A stretch of 64,000 nt of DNA from Branchiostoma belcheri. Lineage: Eukaryota > Chordata > Leptocardii > Amphioxiformes > Branchiostomatidae. Numbering within the stretch: the stretch's first letter is position 1; the number at the start of each line of letters is the position of its first letter. Below, one piece after another: positions 34,301 through 45,281 of the stretch. Made by a program: the position numbers and the translations under genes. Location: positions 2,701,249 through 2,765,248 of the forward strand of contig NW_017803379.1 of the NCBI RefSeq assembly GCF_001625305.1, written 5' to 3'. The notes beneath the pieces are model-generated. The model was not told the DNA's origin and did not search any database. It worked only from the letters and a program-made list of their open reading frames with translations.

Positions 34301-37300
34301 CAAAAAAAGTGCACATACATACATTATGTAGTTCAAGATTGAATGAAACAGTACACATAAAAAATGAAATAGACTTGTGGGCTGTGTTGTTGTACAATGT
34401 ATCTACAGAGAAAAGAACATTTCTGCCTATGGATTTTTAAAAATCCAGCAAGATCTTCTGATTCAATATTCATTATTGGAAGAATTAATGCCAGAGACAT
34501 GCAATTTTCAGTCCAATGCTAGATCATTTGCCTTTGACATGCAATTTCAAATTCAATGCAGCGTCACTTGCCTTAGATATGTAATTTCAAGTTCAATACT
34601 GGGTTGTGTTTGACAGCATTTGTGCTAGACATGGGAATATGTTTTGATTCTTATTTATGGTGGTGATTAGAATGCTCAATTACATTTTATCTTAACTGGT
34701 ACCGTAAACATAAAATTGTACTACGCAGTAATGCATACATGACAGAAGCAACCACTGACAAGGATCTGTGACATCCCTTTCTCAAATTAAAGAAGACAGC
34801 TGAATTGCCTATCCCAAGAATCCCTCTTTTTGTGATGGTGTTACTATAGTATGGTGCGTTTATGGCTGAGCTCTTACAATAATAATCATGCTGTGGTTTG
34901 TATTGCAGACAAGTTGGGACCATATGGGCGCTGGATCCGCCACATTCTGTTGGAGTCCATTCTGGTGGGCACACCTGTCCTGGTGTCCATACAGGTCAGT
35001 TCAAATGGGGTCTGGTGTGTTAACACATCTGTACACCCAGACATGTGCATCTTTTTCACCTCTCTCTCTATCCAGTTTAATGTCTTTTTTCCTCAAAACT
35101 GGGGGTTAAATGTGCTTGCATCAAGTGCAAGTCTTTTTTTTTGTTGAGCAAGATTTTTTTTCGGCTGTATGCCCTTCCCAACACCAACCCAAACCCCAGA
35201 AGGGCCTAGGATCCCTCTAACTGAGGGGGGAATACATGTTAAGTGCCTTTCCCAAGGGCTTAACATATAACCCAATATTTTGCCAGTTGACCCTAGGCAC
35301 TCATATGATTTCTTGGTATCATTTACCGGTAACACAGAAATTTAGTTTTCTACTATTCTTAAATTTGATTCTTAAGCTTTTGTTGTACAAACATAATCAA
35401 TTTCTCTATGATCTGATCACCAGCAATACCATTTCGACATGATGACTATGAAAGTTTTTTTTTTACTATTGTAACCCCCATTTTACCACTGCTTCACTGA
35501 ACAGAGGCCTTCCATTCAAATTCAAACCCCATCTGTGGTGTTGCATGTCCTGTTCACATCCAGTTAACTTCATAAGAATGGGTACACAAATGAAGTTAAA
35601 ATCAGTCGAGTGAACTTTGTTCCAGAAGAGTTAGGTTTCAAAATGAGCCAAGTCCCTTAGTGTGACATGGTTGTACAGTCCCATTGTTAGTTTGTGAAGA
35701 GGCATAGCACTAGAACTTAATGCATCCTCTGGCCTGAACAGTTTCACCTTTCAAAGAATGATTCTGTGCATGGTATGATGACAAGAAAAAAAAACAACTT
35801 TGTATGCAGCAATAGTCTTGCAAAGAGATAGCATTCACAATCACACGTTAATGGTATTTCTGTTGTTTCTTACACATGTATGTCTATCGCAAGAGGAACA
35901 TATGTACACATATCACCTTCCTCAATTACCTTCAACTCAAAGAAATAACACAGGCAGAAATTCTATTACATTATAGGTCTGTTTATTCGTGTGATGGTTT
36001 TTGACAATGTCATTTTTGTTTCCTGTAGAAATTCCGCACACCTGCCCGTACCTGGGCCATGAAGATGATCAGTTTCCTGGGTACAGAAGACTTCTACACT
36101 CCACTTGTCGTGTGTATGCTCTGGTAGGTCATCTACCTAGTTAACATGCTAGTTAATGAATAAAAAGAGGCAACCTTCCTCAGGACAATTCTGACTGGCT
36201 CACATTGAACTGGTTGTCAGAATTCTCTTTTAATACATTGTGAAAGCTTTTTCTAGGGACCGCATTCGTGCAAAAAATCTGAAATTAATGTTATCTCTCT
36301 TCCAACCAACATCTGTACTTGTACTTTAAGTATTACATGATCTTAGTGACACAACTACCAAATGATATATAACAATGAAGGTGTAAAGTAAATACGATTA
36401 GTTTATCTACATGCACATGCACATGAGAAGTTTTAACCCAGTCTGTTCTCTACTTTGTTCCAGGGTATTAGAATCTCGGCTGGGCCGACTGTATACTCTG
36501 CTAATGGCAATTGGTTTTTATGTTACTGGGTTCTTGAAGGTAAGTCCTAAATTTTGTCATGATGTTAAGATATGTGCTTCTTGCTTGCAATAGCAGCATT
36601 CATTATCTTAAAAAGTTAACGTTTAGCCTATTCTCACATGTTATATAACCGTAGAGTAGACAATATGAAGAGTTAAGTTTAAGATAATCTACTGTTAGTT
36701 TTTTTGAAACTGTTGAACTCATGACAGTGTGCCTCTTTCAGAACTTCCTCTGTTTGCCACGCCCTCCTGTAGATGCAGTGGAGAGTCTAGAGAAAGCCTA
36801 TGACTGGTACGTCTTTAGTTTGGGGTCATTTTGTATACTGGTACATGTACCAACTATTTGCACAACATGTACAACAATGGTATAACCAGGTCAGAAAAGA
36901 ACAAGAAGTAGTCATGCCTTAAAACCAGGAATTGAGGTGTTCAAACCACATTTTTTCCTGGAACTATCGTAGAGCAGAACTTGCTGCCATTGGCACAAGA
37001 TGAGACTTATTTCTTTGTCTCTGCTGAAATAGCAATTTGTATGCTTGTTGTGTAGTAAATTATTGTCTGCGTTATCTGTGACATTTGAATAATTTTTTAT
37101 CACTGAAATGACTGTTTGTGTTTCAATGTTTGCATCTCATGACGATGTTTACATTTCCACTCCAATGTAAACAAACTTATTTCAGTAGTGAAACCTTTGC
37201 TCTATGGACAGTGCAGTTTTGTTGGCACAACTGCCAACTTGCTGTTTTGTCAAGTCATAGTGAAACATCAAAGCTGGTAACAGCACAGTACTTTAACCAA

Positions 37301-40300
37301 GGAACAAGTGAAGACCAAAATGGAACAAGCAACTCAATAGCAGAAACACACACTTTAAAAAAATTTGGAGAAGGTAGCGCTTGTTCTTTTGAATGATAAT
37401 TGTAGCTACTGTGACCTGTGTACTGGAGGGGTCATAGGTAAACAGAACACCCACCATAGATAAATAAGTTTGTTGCCCTTTGCCTTCACGATCTATTGTT
37501 CGGCTGATTATGTTTTATATCACTTGTTTTGTTTTCTCCCCCATCGGTGCTCAATATTAAGGTGAAATAAAGAAATTAAAAAATTAATGGGACACTCAAT
37601 GCAAAATTGGCATCAAAAATGGCCCACAGGCATCAATGTGTTTGTTGAATAACCAGTAAACCTTACATGTTATGACTGAACACTAGTATGTATATATGTA
37701 CTGTAATTCCAGATTTTCGCAGTCACTTTTGTATTGTGAACTTATCATTACCATTGTATAATCATTGTCTTTTGCCCCCCCCCCCTCCATGCACAAGCAG
37801 CCACTGTGAAGATTAAGTTCTGTGCATATGTCAATTTTCTTTGCTGCTCAATAGGAAAGTCAAATAAAAAAATAATTAACAAAAAGCTTAAATTGGCCCA
37901 CAGCCCCCCTAACAATGTGTTAGTGGGATAACCAGTAAACCATACATATTATGGCTGAACACTAGTATGTAATGGTACTAATTCATCCGATATATCATGT
38001 GCTGTTTGCAGGGCATTGCCGAGTCACCACTCGTTGCTGGGGGTAATGTTACCGTTCTACCTGTGGTTCTACTACTACCTTCACTCCCACATGTCCACCA
38101 CCTTCCTGGTCGTGCTCTTCATCATTGTGTGCATATGTAAGTCTCCTCACATATTTGTTCCAGTAACATGCTGTACAGAGAATTTCACTGTTACAGATAG
38201 ACACTGACTGATAGCTATCCTAAGTGTTCCAACCAGGACTGTAGTCAGCCCCCGTTTTTCTGTGAATTCAGAAAACTGTGGCGAGTGACATAAAAAACAA
38301 TACGTCAACCCTGACAGACAAAATCTTGATAGAAAAATTCATGGTCATTGAAACGTCGACTCATGTTATTCAAGTGGTTTTGAATAAACATTCAATCATT
38401 CACCAATCATTGATTGAGTCAGTTATGTTCTAAGAAACATGTTGTAACTTGGTGTTTTCCCGTTCAGGGTCGTTTTCCCTGATGTTCAGCCGGCTGTACC
38501 TGGGAGTGCACAGCCCAGCTGACATCCTGACAGGAGGGCTGTTCGGTGTGCTGGTGCTGTCCGTCTGGCTACAGGTGTACGACCTGCTGGACAGCTGGAG
38601 CGCTGTGCCAGAGAACCATGGTGAGATGGCAAATAGTGTCTTTTGAACTTCTTTTCACCTTAAAAACCGGTGACAATGTATCGTGAAATGTGTGCAGTAC
38701 ATAGGATTGTGAGGTACCGGTAGTAAACAATGATAATAGTAATGGGTAGCTTAATTATTACATAATAGAACGTAATATGAAAAATGCAAAGTAAAATCAA
38801 TCTAAAAGAAATATGTTGAGATAGTAAGGAAACAGGCTCCATTGTTTCTAATGGTAAAAATGCTGCTTGTGTCAATGTGGATATAAAATGTACCTTTTTT
38901 TCTTGTAAAATGTTAGTCTGAAATCTTATGGTCATGCTGTGTTTAGTTGCACTGTACATTCAGTTACTAGTATGTCGCACTGACCTGAGATGGACCGTTG
39001 GTTACAGTGTGGTTGCAGGCCTTCGTCTACTCCATCCTGCTGCTCATCGTCCACCCTCGCTGCCAACCTGCAACCCTGACCTTCGCTGACACGGTAAGCA
39101 AATCCAAAAATTACTGGGAAAAAATGACCTCTGAAAATTGTTTAAAATTAAGGACCTCCGAGTCCAAAAATTGCTGAAAAAAATGACCTCCAAAAATTGT
39201 GTAAAACTATGGACCTCAAACAATTACGTAAAGCTTAGGACCTCCAAAAATTGTGTGAAACTAAGGACCTCCAAAAATGGCCTAAAACTAAGGACGTTCC
39301 AAATTTTGGATGTCCCAAATAAGTTGCTGGAAAAAATTATCTCCTCTAGTTTTGAAATTATGACACCTACATTTTTGTCGAAAAATAGTAAATAGAAATA
39401 AATGTTGCAGGTGGTGTTGATGGGCGTGGCTGTGGGGGCCATCATCGGTCACAGCAGAATACGAAACTACTCTGCCTACCTGGCTCTACTGGAAACAATG
39501 TCGGGTAAGGCAATGCTGCTTTCTTACATACTGTTATTGACTTGATGTTCACGGTAGCAAAAGTTCACAGTCTGAGAAAATTGAAGTGTTCACAGAACTA
39601 TATGTTCACAGTGGTGGCAGGTGCAAAAAAAAGAAAGTTGGCAAATTATTTGTTCATGATTATGATAAGTTAGAAAATATCGGCTTTGATTCAGTTTAAA
39701 TTATCTGCTTTGATTCAGTTTAAATGGAGTTAAACTGGAGTTAACATGCTATTTTTCTTTTTTTTTTCAGAACATGCATCACTGAGTGCAATCATAGGAA
39801 TGTCCTTGTTACGAATGATTGTTGGTAAGTACACAAAATGTGAATAAGACACTGTTCTATGATAAAGAAACTGTTTATTGATGTGGATAGCATTCTACTT
39901 GGTATGATTTTCAAGCCATAGTGTTTTCTTCAGCTCTTCTACCAAAAAGTTTGTAAAGAGTAAACCGTCAGAAAAGAAAGAGTTTTCCCTTGCTGGCAAC
40001 GCCTGACTAACTGGTGCCTGGTTGCCTCCCCAGGTGGTGTGCTGGTCTTCACCACCCGTATCATGGTGAAGTACCCCTGTAGAACACTGCTGTTCCTCAT
40101 CGCACAGTTCGCAGACATCAATGTCTACAGCAGCAGCATCTACTCCAAAACCAACACTCCCGAGTCCAAGCACTACTCAGACGAGTACCTGCTGCCTCCT
40201 ATCTATGTAAGATTTGTTTGTTTGTTTGTTTCTTTATTCATGAGAAGCTCAAATTGGCCTGCAGGCTTCTTTTCATTGATTTCATGAGAAAGAGGTAAGG

Positions 40301-40923
40301 GTCAGACAAAGTATATAGGAAAGGTACAGTTTACATCATTTAAAGTCCTAATAATTTTAAATCTATACACATATTTTTTCACATACGTGGTGCAAAATGT
40401 TAGTCACATTGTCACAGATTGGATTCAATGTTCTTGTAACTATGCTGTAAATGTATTTTCAGTTAAAGTTTTCTGTTTTAAGTTTTTATGTTGATGAAGG
40501 TTAGACATAAAGACCTATGCAATATATTCATTTCAGTTTGCATTTTGAAACATTGCATGGAAATGCCAGATGATGCATGTATTATGTGGACAGTCTTTTT
40601 TTTTAAATGAAAAGATCTTGAGAGATTGCTGTCAATAACAGTGTAGTTTGAACTCATAAAGAACTGATCATGATTTTACCCATCCTCCCTTCTTGAAGGA
40701 TCCTAAGAAGAAGAAGAACCCGAGCAGCCGTGACAGTAATGAGGAGGAAGAGGAGGAGGAGGAGGAGGGAGACAGGCAGCTCCAGGCCAGCCGTGCTCCA
40801 GAGCCCGAGCCTGTCCCCTGGGACGTCGACATTCCCGTCAAATACGTCACCTACCTGTCCATGATGTGGATGGCTGTGGAGGGCGTGCCCAGCGCGTTTC
40901 ATCTTCTTGGACTCACCTTGTGA
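31335..40923 (+). CDS. Sphingosine-1-phosphate / long-chain-base phosphate phosphatase, PAP2 family
   Basis: Twelve exons: 31335-31512, 34909-34994, 36029-36123, 36464-36539, 36742-36806, 38012-38136, 38468-38620, 39008-39093, 39411-39504, 39771-39824, 40034-40206 and 40699-40923; 469 residues. The three PAP2 motifs are present: K145-x6-R152-P153 (KNFLCLPRP), PSHHS at 170-174 and SR-x5-H-x3-D at 216-227 (SRLYLGVHSPAD). Several hydrophobic segments surround them, as expected for an ER multipass enzyme that removes phosphate from sphingoid base phosphates. NFLCLPRP and the serine-rich, charged first exon (~60 residues) recall the SGPP/LCB3 group. Motif 2 has His where the group usually has Thr or Gly. 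The last exon encodes a run of glutamates then a final hydrophobic segment. AATAAA at 41530-41535 is a likely poly(A) signal. Confidence 0.88.
32600..33117 (-). mobile_element. LINE fragment, 3' end of reverse transcriptase ORF
   Basis: On the minus strand the frame from about 33117 to 32705 reads LPYPQRLQALQLPTLNFRRQR, then DVIQLYKI, RGHSFKYQ and VWNSLSQEAVSSKSVNEFK. This is the conserved C-terminal tail of non-LTR retrotransposon reverse transcriptases. The frame is open to a stop at 32705-32707, but the rest of the element is missing, so it is a 5'-truncated insertion in intron 1 of the phosphatase gene. The 3' boundary is approximate. Confidence 0.85.
34488..34616 (+). repeat. Diverged tandem repeat, about 54-bp unit, roughly 2.5 copies
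   Basis: Units centred on GACATGCAATTTTCAGTCCAATGC, with the pattern TTGCCTT.GA.ATG.AATTTCAA.TTCAAT repeated with substitutions. Intronic. Confidence 0.6.
36160..36236 (-). repeat. Dispersed short repeat (relative at 52868-52940)
   Basis: ACCTTCCTCAGGACAATTCTGAC here corresponds to the same string with two changes at about 52897. On the minus strand it contains CCTGAGGAAGGT, similar to the box that opens the hammerhead-like hairpins elsewhere in the window. Confidence 0.55.
36905..37020 (+). mobile_element. Decayed LINE 3' fragment
   Basis: GAGGTGTTCAAACCACATTTTTTCCTGGAACTATCGTAGAG aligns with the better preserved copy at 53286-53490. It is a degraded piece of the same reverse transcriptase C-terminus. 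Confidence 0.6.
37556..37975 (+). repeat. Diverged direct duplication in phosphatase intron 5
   Basis: Two blocks (about 37560-37700 and 37860-37975) share TTGGC..A..AAA..TGGCCCACAG, CAATGTGTT and GGATAACCAGTAAACC-ACAT, then ATGACTGAACACTAGTATGTA, in the same order about 290 bases apart. Confidence 0.75.
39112..39305 (+). repeat. Short tandem repeat, GGACCTCCAAAAATTG... units
   Basis: Five to six imperfect ~32-bp units of the form GACCTCCAAAAATTGTGTAAAACTAAG between phosphatase exons 8 and 9. Confidence 0.85.
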
Positions 40924-42359
40924 AGCCAAGTATCGGATGATAAGTGTATAGACTTTTAAACTATTGCTGATAATGGTCTTTTGCCTTGATGTGTATAGTC
41001 AGCTGAAAAAAGACCACTTTGTTAAAGGCATTCAATGCAATTTCAGGGCGACAAACAAAAAATATTCTGGATGAGGAAACCTGTCTAATATTGACATTAA
41101 CTGCCATTTCTTAGCTCATTTTCATCCTTTCATACTTGAAGCATTTGGAATAGCCTCAAAACATGCTATGTGAGGGTTCTCTTTATTTTTGGGTACCACC
41201 CATAAATAGCTAGAACCAACTTAAGATACAAACTAAGCAACCGTTTTCTGTCAGCAACATCGCATTTTTGCCTCACTGATTTCAGTATGCTACGGGATAG
41301 GATTGATTTAAGTTACTGCATAAAAAATTATCCAGTTTTGCCACCATGAAATTGCATTGGATGCCTCTGAGGGAAATTGAAATCTTCCTGCTGTTTGATG
41401 CTCTCAGACTTCAGTGCATCTGAGAAGTACATGACAACAAGCAGCAAATCAGAGCTGGAGAGCTATCTATATATGGTAGTTCAGCGTGTAAGTATGCAGC
41501 ACTGTGTGCATGTGTGACCACTTAATAACAATAAACATGTATGTAAAAGTCATAACAGTCTGTACCTCATCTCAGCTCAGCCATTTGTACACAACAAAGT
41601 TTTTTAAAGGATGTACAACATTAGTGTAAAGTACTGATACACGTACATCCCAGATTGGGACTCTTGATTGGTCCTCATGAAGGGATTGTGGGGATTTAAA
41701 TGAAGTTATAATATGCTTTTAGAAGAAGCTAAGACTGTATGTGAGCCTCCATTGTACTGTAAATTCATCAAATTTCATGGCACGGAGCTAAGAATGGGGG
41801 GACCCGATACTGGTTGATTGCACATGCAAAGGGCCACGGTGCATGCATGTTTGGATAGTGCCCCCCCACTAGTGGCAGTGCGCACACTTTGCCTCATAGG
41901 CCAAGAGAGCGTGTTGGGGAACAAACAATGTGCAAATCAGAAGTTCACAGTGTCTTTCAGTTCACAGTTGAGACAACTGCAGTAAGGCAATACAAGACAA
42001 AGCACAAGTGTATGGTCTTTGTGAACATGAAACCTTTATGAATATCTCACCATCTACAAAATGTTGTATCCAAATGTAAAAAGGAGACAAATTTTGTCAT
42101 GTATCAAAAATTTTGCAATGTGGTATCTTTCCTTTTAATCTTTGTTGTATGGCACCAAATTCTTCCTGATTTTTTTTAGGAGTTATGAGCAAAAGAGGCT
42201 AGAATTTGGGTGGATCTTTTCCAATTGTGTTGGCACATCTTGGCAAATCTGATAAAAACTATGTTTTAACATTTGTGGTATTCAGCCAGGCCAGCTTTTC
42301 CACTGATTACCTTAAATCATTTATGTGTCTATAGATTTTACTAACTTCTCCATAATCTC

Positions 42360-42482
42360 TGTGAATTAAAAAAATTTCATCAGGTTGGTGAATGATTGAA
42401 TAGCAAAGTTCTTTAATTCACAACCACTTGTTTAACAAGAGCTGGTGTTTAGATGACCATCTGTCATCTTCATTGTAACCTT
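42360..42482 (-). repeat. Dispersed repeat (copy 2) with decayed hammerhead-like hairpin
   Basis: On the minus strand: ATGAAGATGACAGATGGTCATC then TAAAC, followed by CACCAGCTCTTG and the body shared with 12065-12125, ending in CTGATGAAAT. The GATGAC/GTCATC stem is perfect. The flanking boxes look like CTGATGA and GAAAC with one or two changes. The CTGATGA at the far end resembles the opening box of a second unit. Confidence 0.6.
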
Positions 42483-44659
42483 ATTGTGTTGTATTTCATG
42501 TTTTTATTTGTGTTCACCCAATCAACACTTGGACCAATGTGACAGCTCTCAGGATGAAGTTATTGAATACGAAGGGAAAAAGTTGACAATAAAGCTTGAC
42601 CACTTTTAACTTAATTTATTATATGAATGAAATACTCTGGATGAGTTAGTCATTGTAATGCATTCAGTTGTCACAGATGGAGTTGCATAGTAGACTTGAA
42701 GCAGTTTTAGAAACAGTAACAGCAAATCAAACTATTTACATGCATGTTACATACTCATTGTCAAGGTCAATATATTATTCATCAACTGCTAAATCGAGAG
42801 ATGAAAAGAGCAACAATGCTACATCACTATCAACATTTGACATGTATTAAATACTCACATCTTGCCATTACACCCATAACAGAGGCAGAAAGTTGTGCAA
42901 AAGCCATATGCTATGAATGGGTCAGGTAGAAATAGACTTGGAGTGTGAACTCTACTTATGTATGGTAGAGTATGGAAGGGAGTTAGTAGTGTGCTGGTTA
43001 AGATTTGATATGTAGCCTCCATAGTGTGATAGGGGTTAAAAACTAAGTAACAATCCAGGGTGGATGTAAAATTAACGTTGTTGTGTAAAAATGAAAAAAA
43101 AAGCATCACAAATCAAATGATGGAACTTGAAAAGTGAAATGAAGGTACAACAGGTATAGAAACTGTATCAACTGTAAACCTGAAAAGCAAGAAAAATGTG
43201 TACCGACTTTTTGTCACCCCCACTTCCTTTGATCTTTTTTTTTATCTATTTTCAAAACATGTAAAAGATTGTTGAGACCACTTATACAGTGCTTCTTGTT
43301 ATTCAAAAGTATGGAATCACATACATGTACCTATGATAAATGCAGCAATCAATGATGATACTGCAATATTTAATACTTTTGTTTCATGCCAGGCATATGA
43401 TATGTTTCGTTTCATGCCAGGCGTATGTTACGTTACGTTGTGTGCGCTATGTCCAGTATTGTACATGCATTCTGTTCTGTGCTGCTCGTGCAAGTATGTT
43501 TATGTACTGCTGCTTGTTCATACTGCAATAAGAAACGTTTAGTATGCCATGGGGCATTATTTGTTATCATTACAACATGTGTGATCATGAACATTAAAAG
43601 TATACATCTCAAAAAGTAGAGAAAAGCATGACGTGTGCTTTACTCTGATATATTTTTTTATTTTCTCATATAAACTAATAATTGGACAGTTTTGCCAATC
43701 TCAAGGTGATGCCAAACTAGCTGGGCGTACCTTTCTTCATTCCATCTTCCACCTCAGTGTCTAATGTCTAATCTAATGGCAGCCAGTATCTCCGTGTCTA
43801 TGGTGTCCATGACAATTCTTTCAGGAGAATTTGATGGCACAGTCCTGGGCAGATTTGTACAGCTTGTTGTATTGTAGATGCCACCTGATTGGTATATGGC
43901 AGATGACCCCACCGTTTAGAAGTATCTGATGTACCTGTATGTAATCAATATCACTGAAGAACAAACTGTATATGAGACAAGTCAGCAGACGTTGTATTTA
44001 CCAGATGCACAACACAAAGTGGGGATTTTCACTACCATACAGAGATACGGTACAAGTGAAAACTGTGAGGTACTTGATTCAAATAATGAAGAAAAAGGCG
44101 TTGACCTTTAATTTGGTTCAATACTTGTGGCACATTGTTTATGTTTGATTAGGAAATATTGCGTTAGGGTTCATTGGTTAGAAATTCAGAGTCAGTTCTT
44201 CGATTCGTTTGGGGAAAACATCTTACTTCTATCACCCTAGAAGTGATCTACAAGTAGTTCTATGTTGCGTTGCCTACGCTACTCCACTACTAGTTAAGGA
44301 GAGCGTGGTCCGAGTACATGTACATGTATGTGCAGAAATCTCCCATCTTTCATAACGTTTTTCATGAACTATTTGATTGGAAACGCACCGTAACATTTTC
44401 ATGTCCCGGTTCACAATATGATGAATAAAGTATCTTCGCCATCATCAATATAAGCAGACTTCATTGTTTCTATCCATGCGGTATGACTAGCTAACTATCC
44501 GGCCATATCGATATCTACCGGCCCGACCATCCCCGTTCTCCATCTGTATGCATGGCCCCGTGTGCATGGCCCACGAACTGAAGTGGCTGAACACAGACCT
44601 CCGTTCTCGACCCCTGCCTGCTGTGCTCTCTCAAGCTCCATCTACACGAGCTTTCCTGG

Positions 44660-45240
44660 TCTCCTGTCACCTCCCAGCCACGACTTCAACGCGTCTTCAT
44701 AGTATATATACTATTTCTTTTCAGGAACTGCTCTTACTCCAACTTTTCCTAAAACTCATCTCCAGAAGGACAGGCTTGCGGCGTCGGCTCGCCTCTTGTC
44801 ACCTCCCAGCGCGTCTTAGTTGATGAAGTCACAGTTCATAGTATTACATTATTTCGAGAAGTGCGACCATCACTTCTCAAGCTCATGAACTTTTCTCATG
44901 AACTCATCTCCAGACAGACAGACGCGCAGCGTCGGCTCCTTTCATGGACACCTGCCAGCGCAGCTTTCCAGCGCGTCTTTCTGTGTGACAGTCACAGTTC
45001 ATAGTATTACATTCTCTCGAGAAGTTCAACGTTCACGCCTCAAGTTCATCTCCAAACAGACAGACGCGCGGCGTCGGCTCCTTTCGTGGTCACCTTCCAG
45101 GGCAGCTTTCCAGCGCGTCTTCAGGTGTGACACAGCCACTGTTCATATTACGTACTTTCGAGAAGTTCAACGTTCACTCCTCAAGGTCATGAACTTTTCC
45201 TGGAACTCATCTCCAGACAGACAGACGCGCGGCGTCTTTA
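44660..45240 (+). repeat. Degenerate tandem repeat, 142-161-bp units, about 3.5 copies
   Basis: The anchor CAGACGCGC (with GCGTCGGCTC after it) occurs at 44919, 45061 and 45222, with a diverged version at 44771. Each unit also holds CCAGCGCGTCTT, CACAGTTCATA and TTCGAGAAGTTCAACGTTCA. The array sits directly downstream of the stop codon of the minus-strand gene at 45282. Confidence 0.85.
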
Positions 45241-45281
45241 CAGTTCATGGCGTCCTCCGCCCTTCGAGGAACTGATCCGTC

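Larger units (their letters stand above)
40924..45281. other. Convergent intergenic region with phosphatase 3' UTR and repeats
   Basis: 4.3 kb between two convergent genes. Poly(A)-type AATAAA at 41530-41535 and near 42589. Contains the repeats at 42360-42480 and 44660-45240 and a small direct repeat CATGCCAGGC.TATG at 43388-43432. No frame resembles a known protein. The longest frames near the right end run through the tandem repeat. Confidence 0.45.

Noticed and set aside
44898-45275. 125-codon plus-strand frame
   Set aside because: It runs entirely through the degenerate tandem repeat and has no homology; its openness is a by-product of the repeat.
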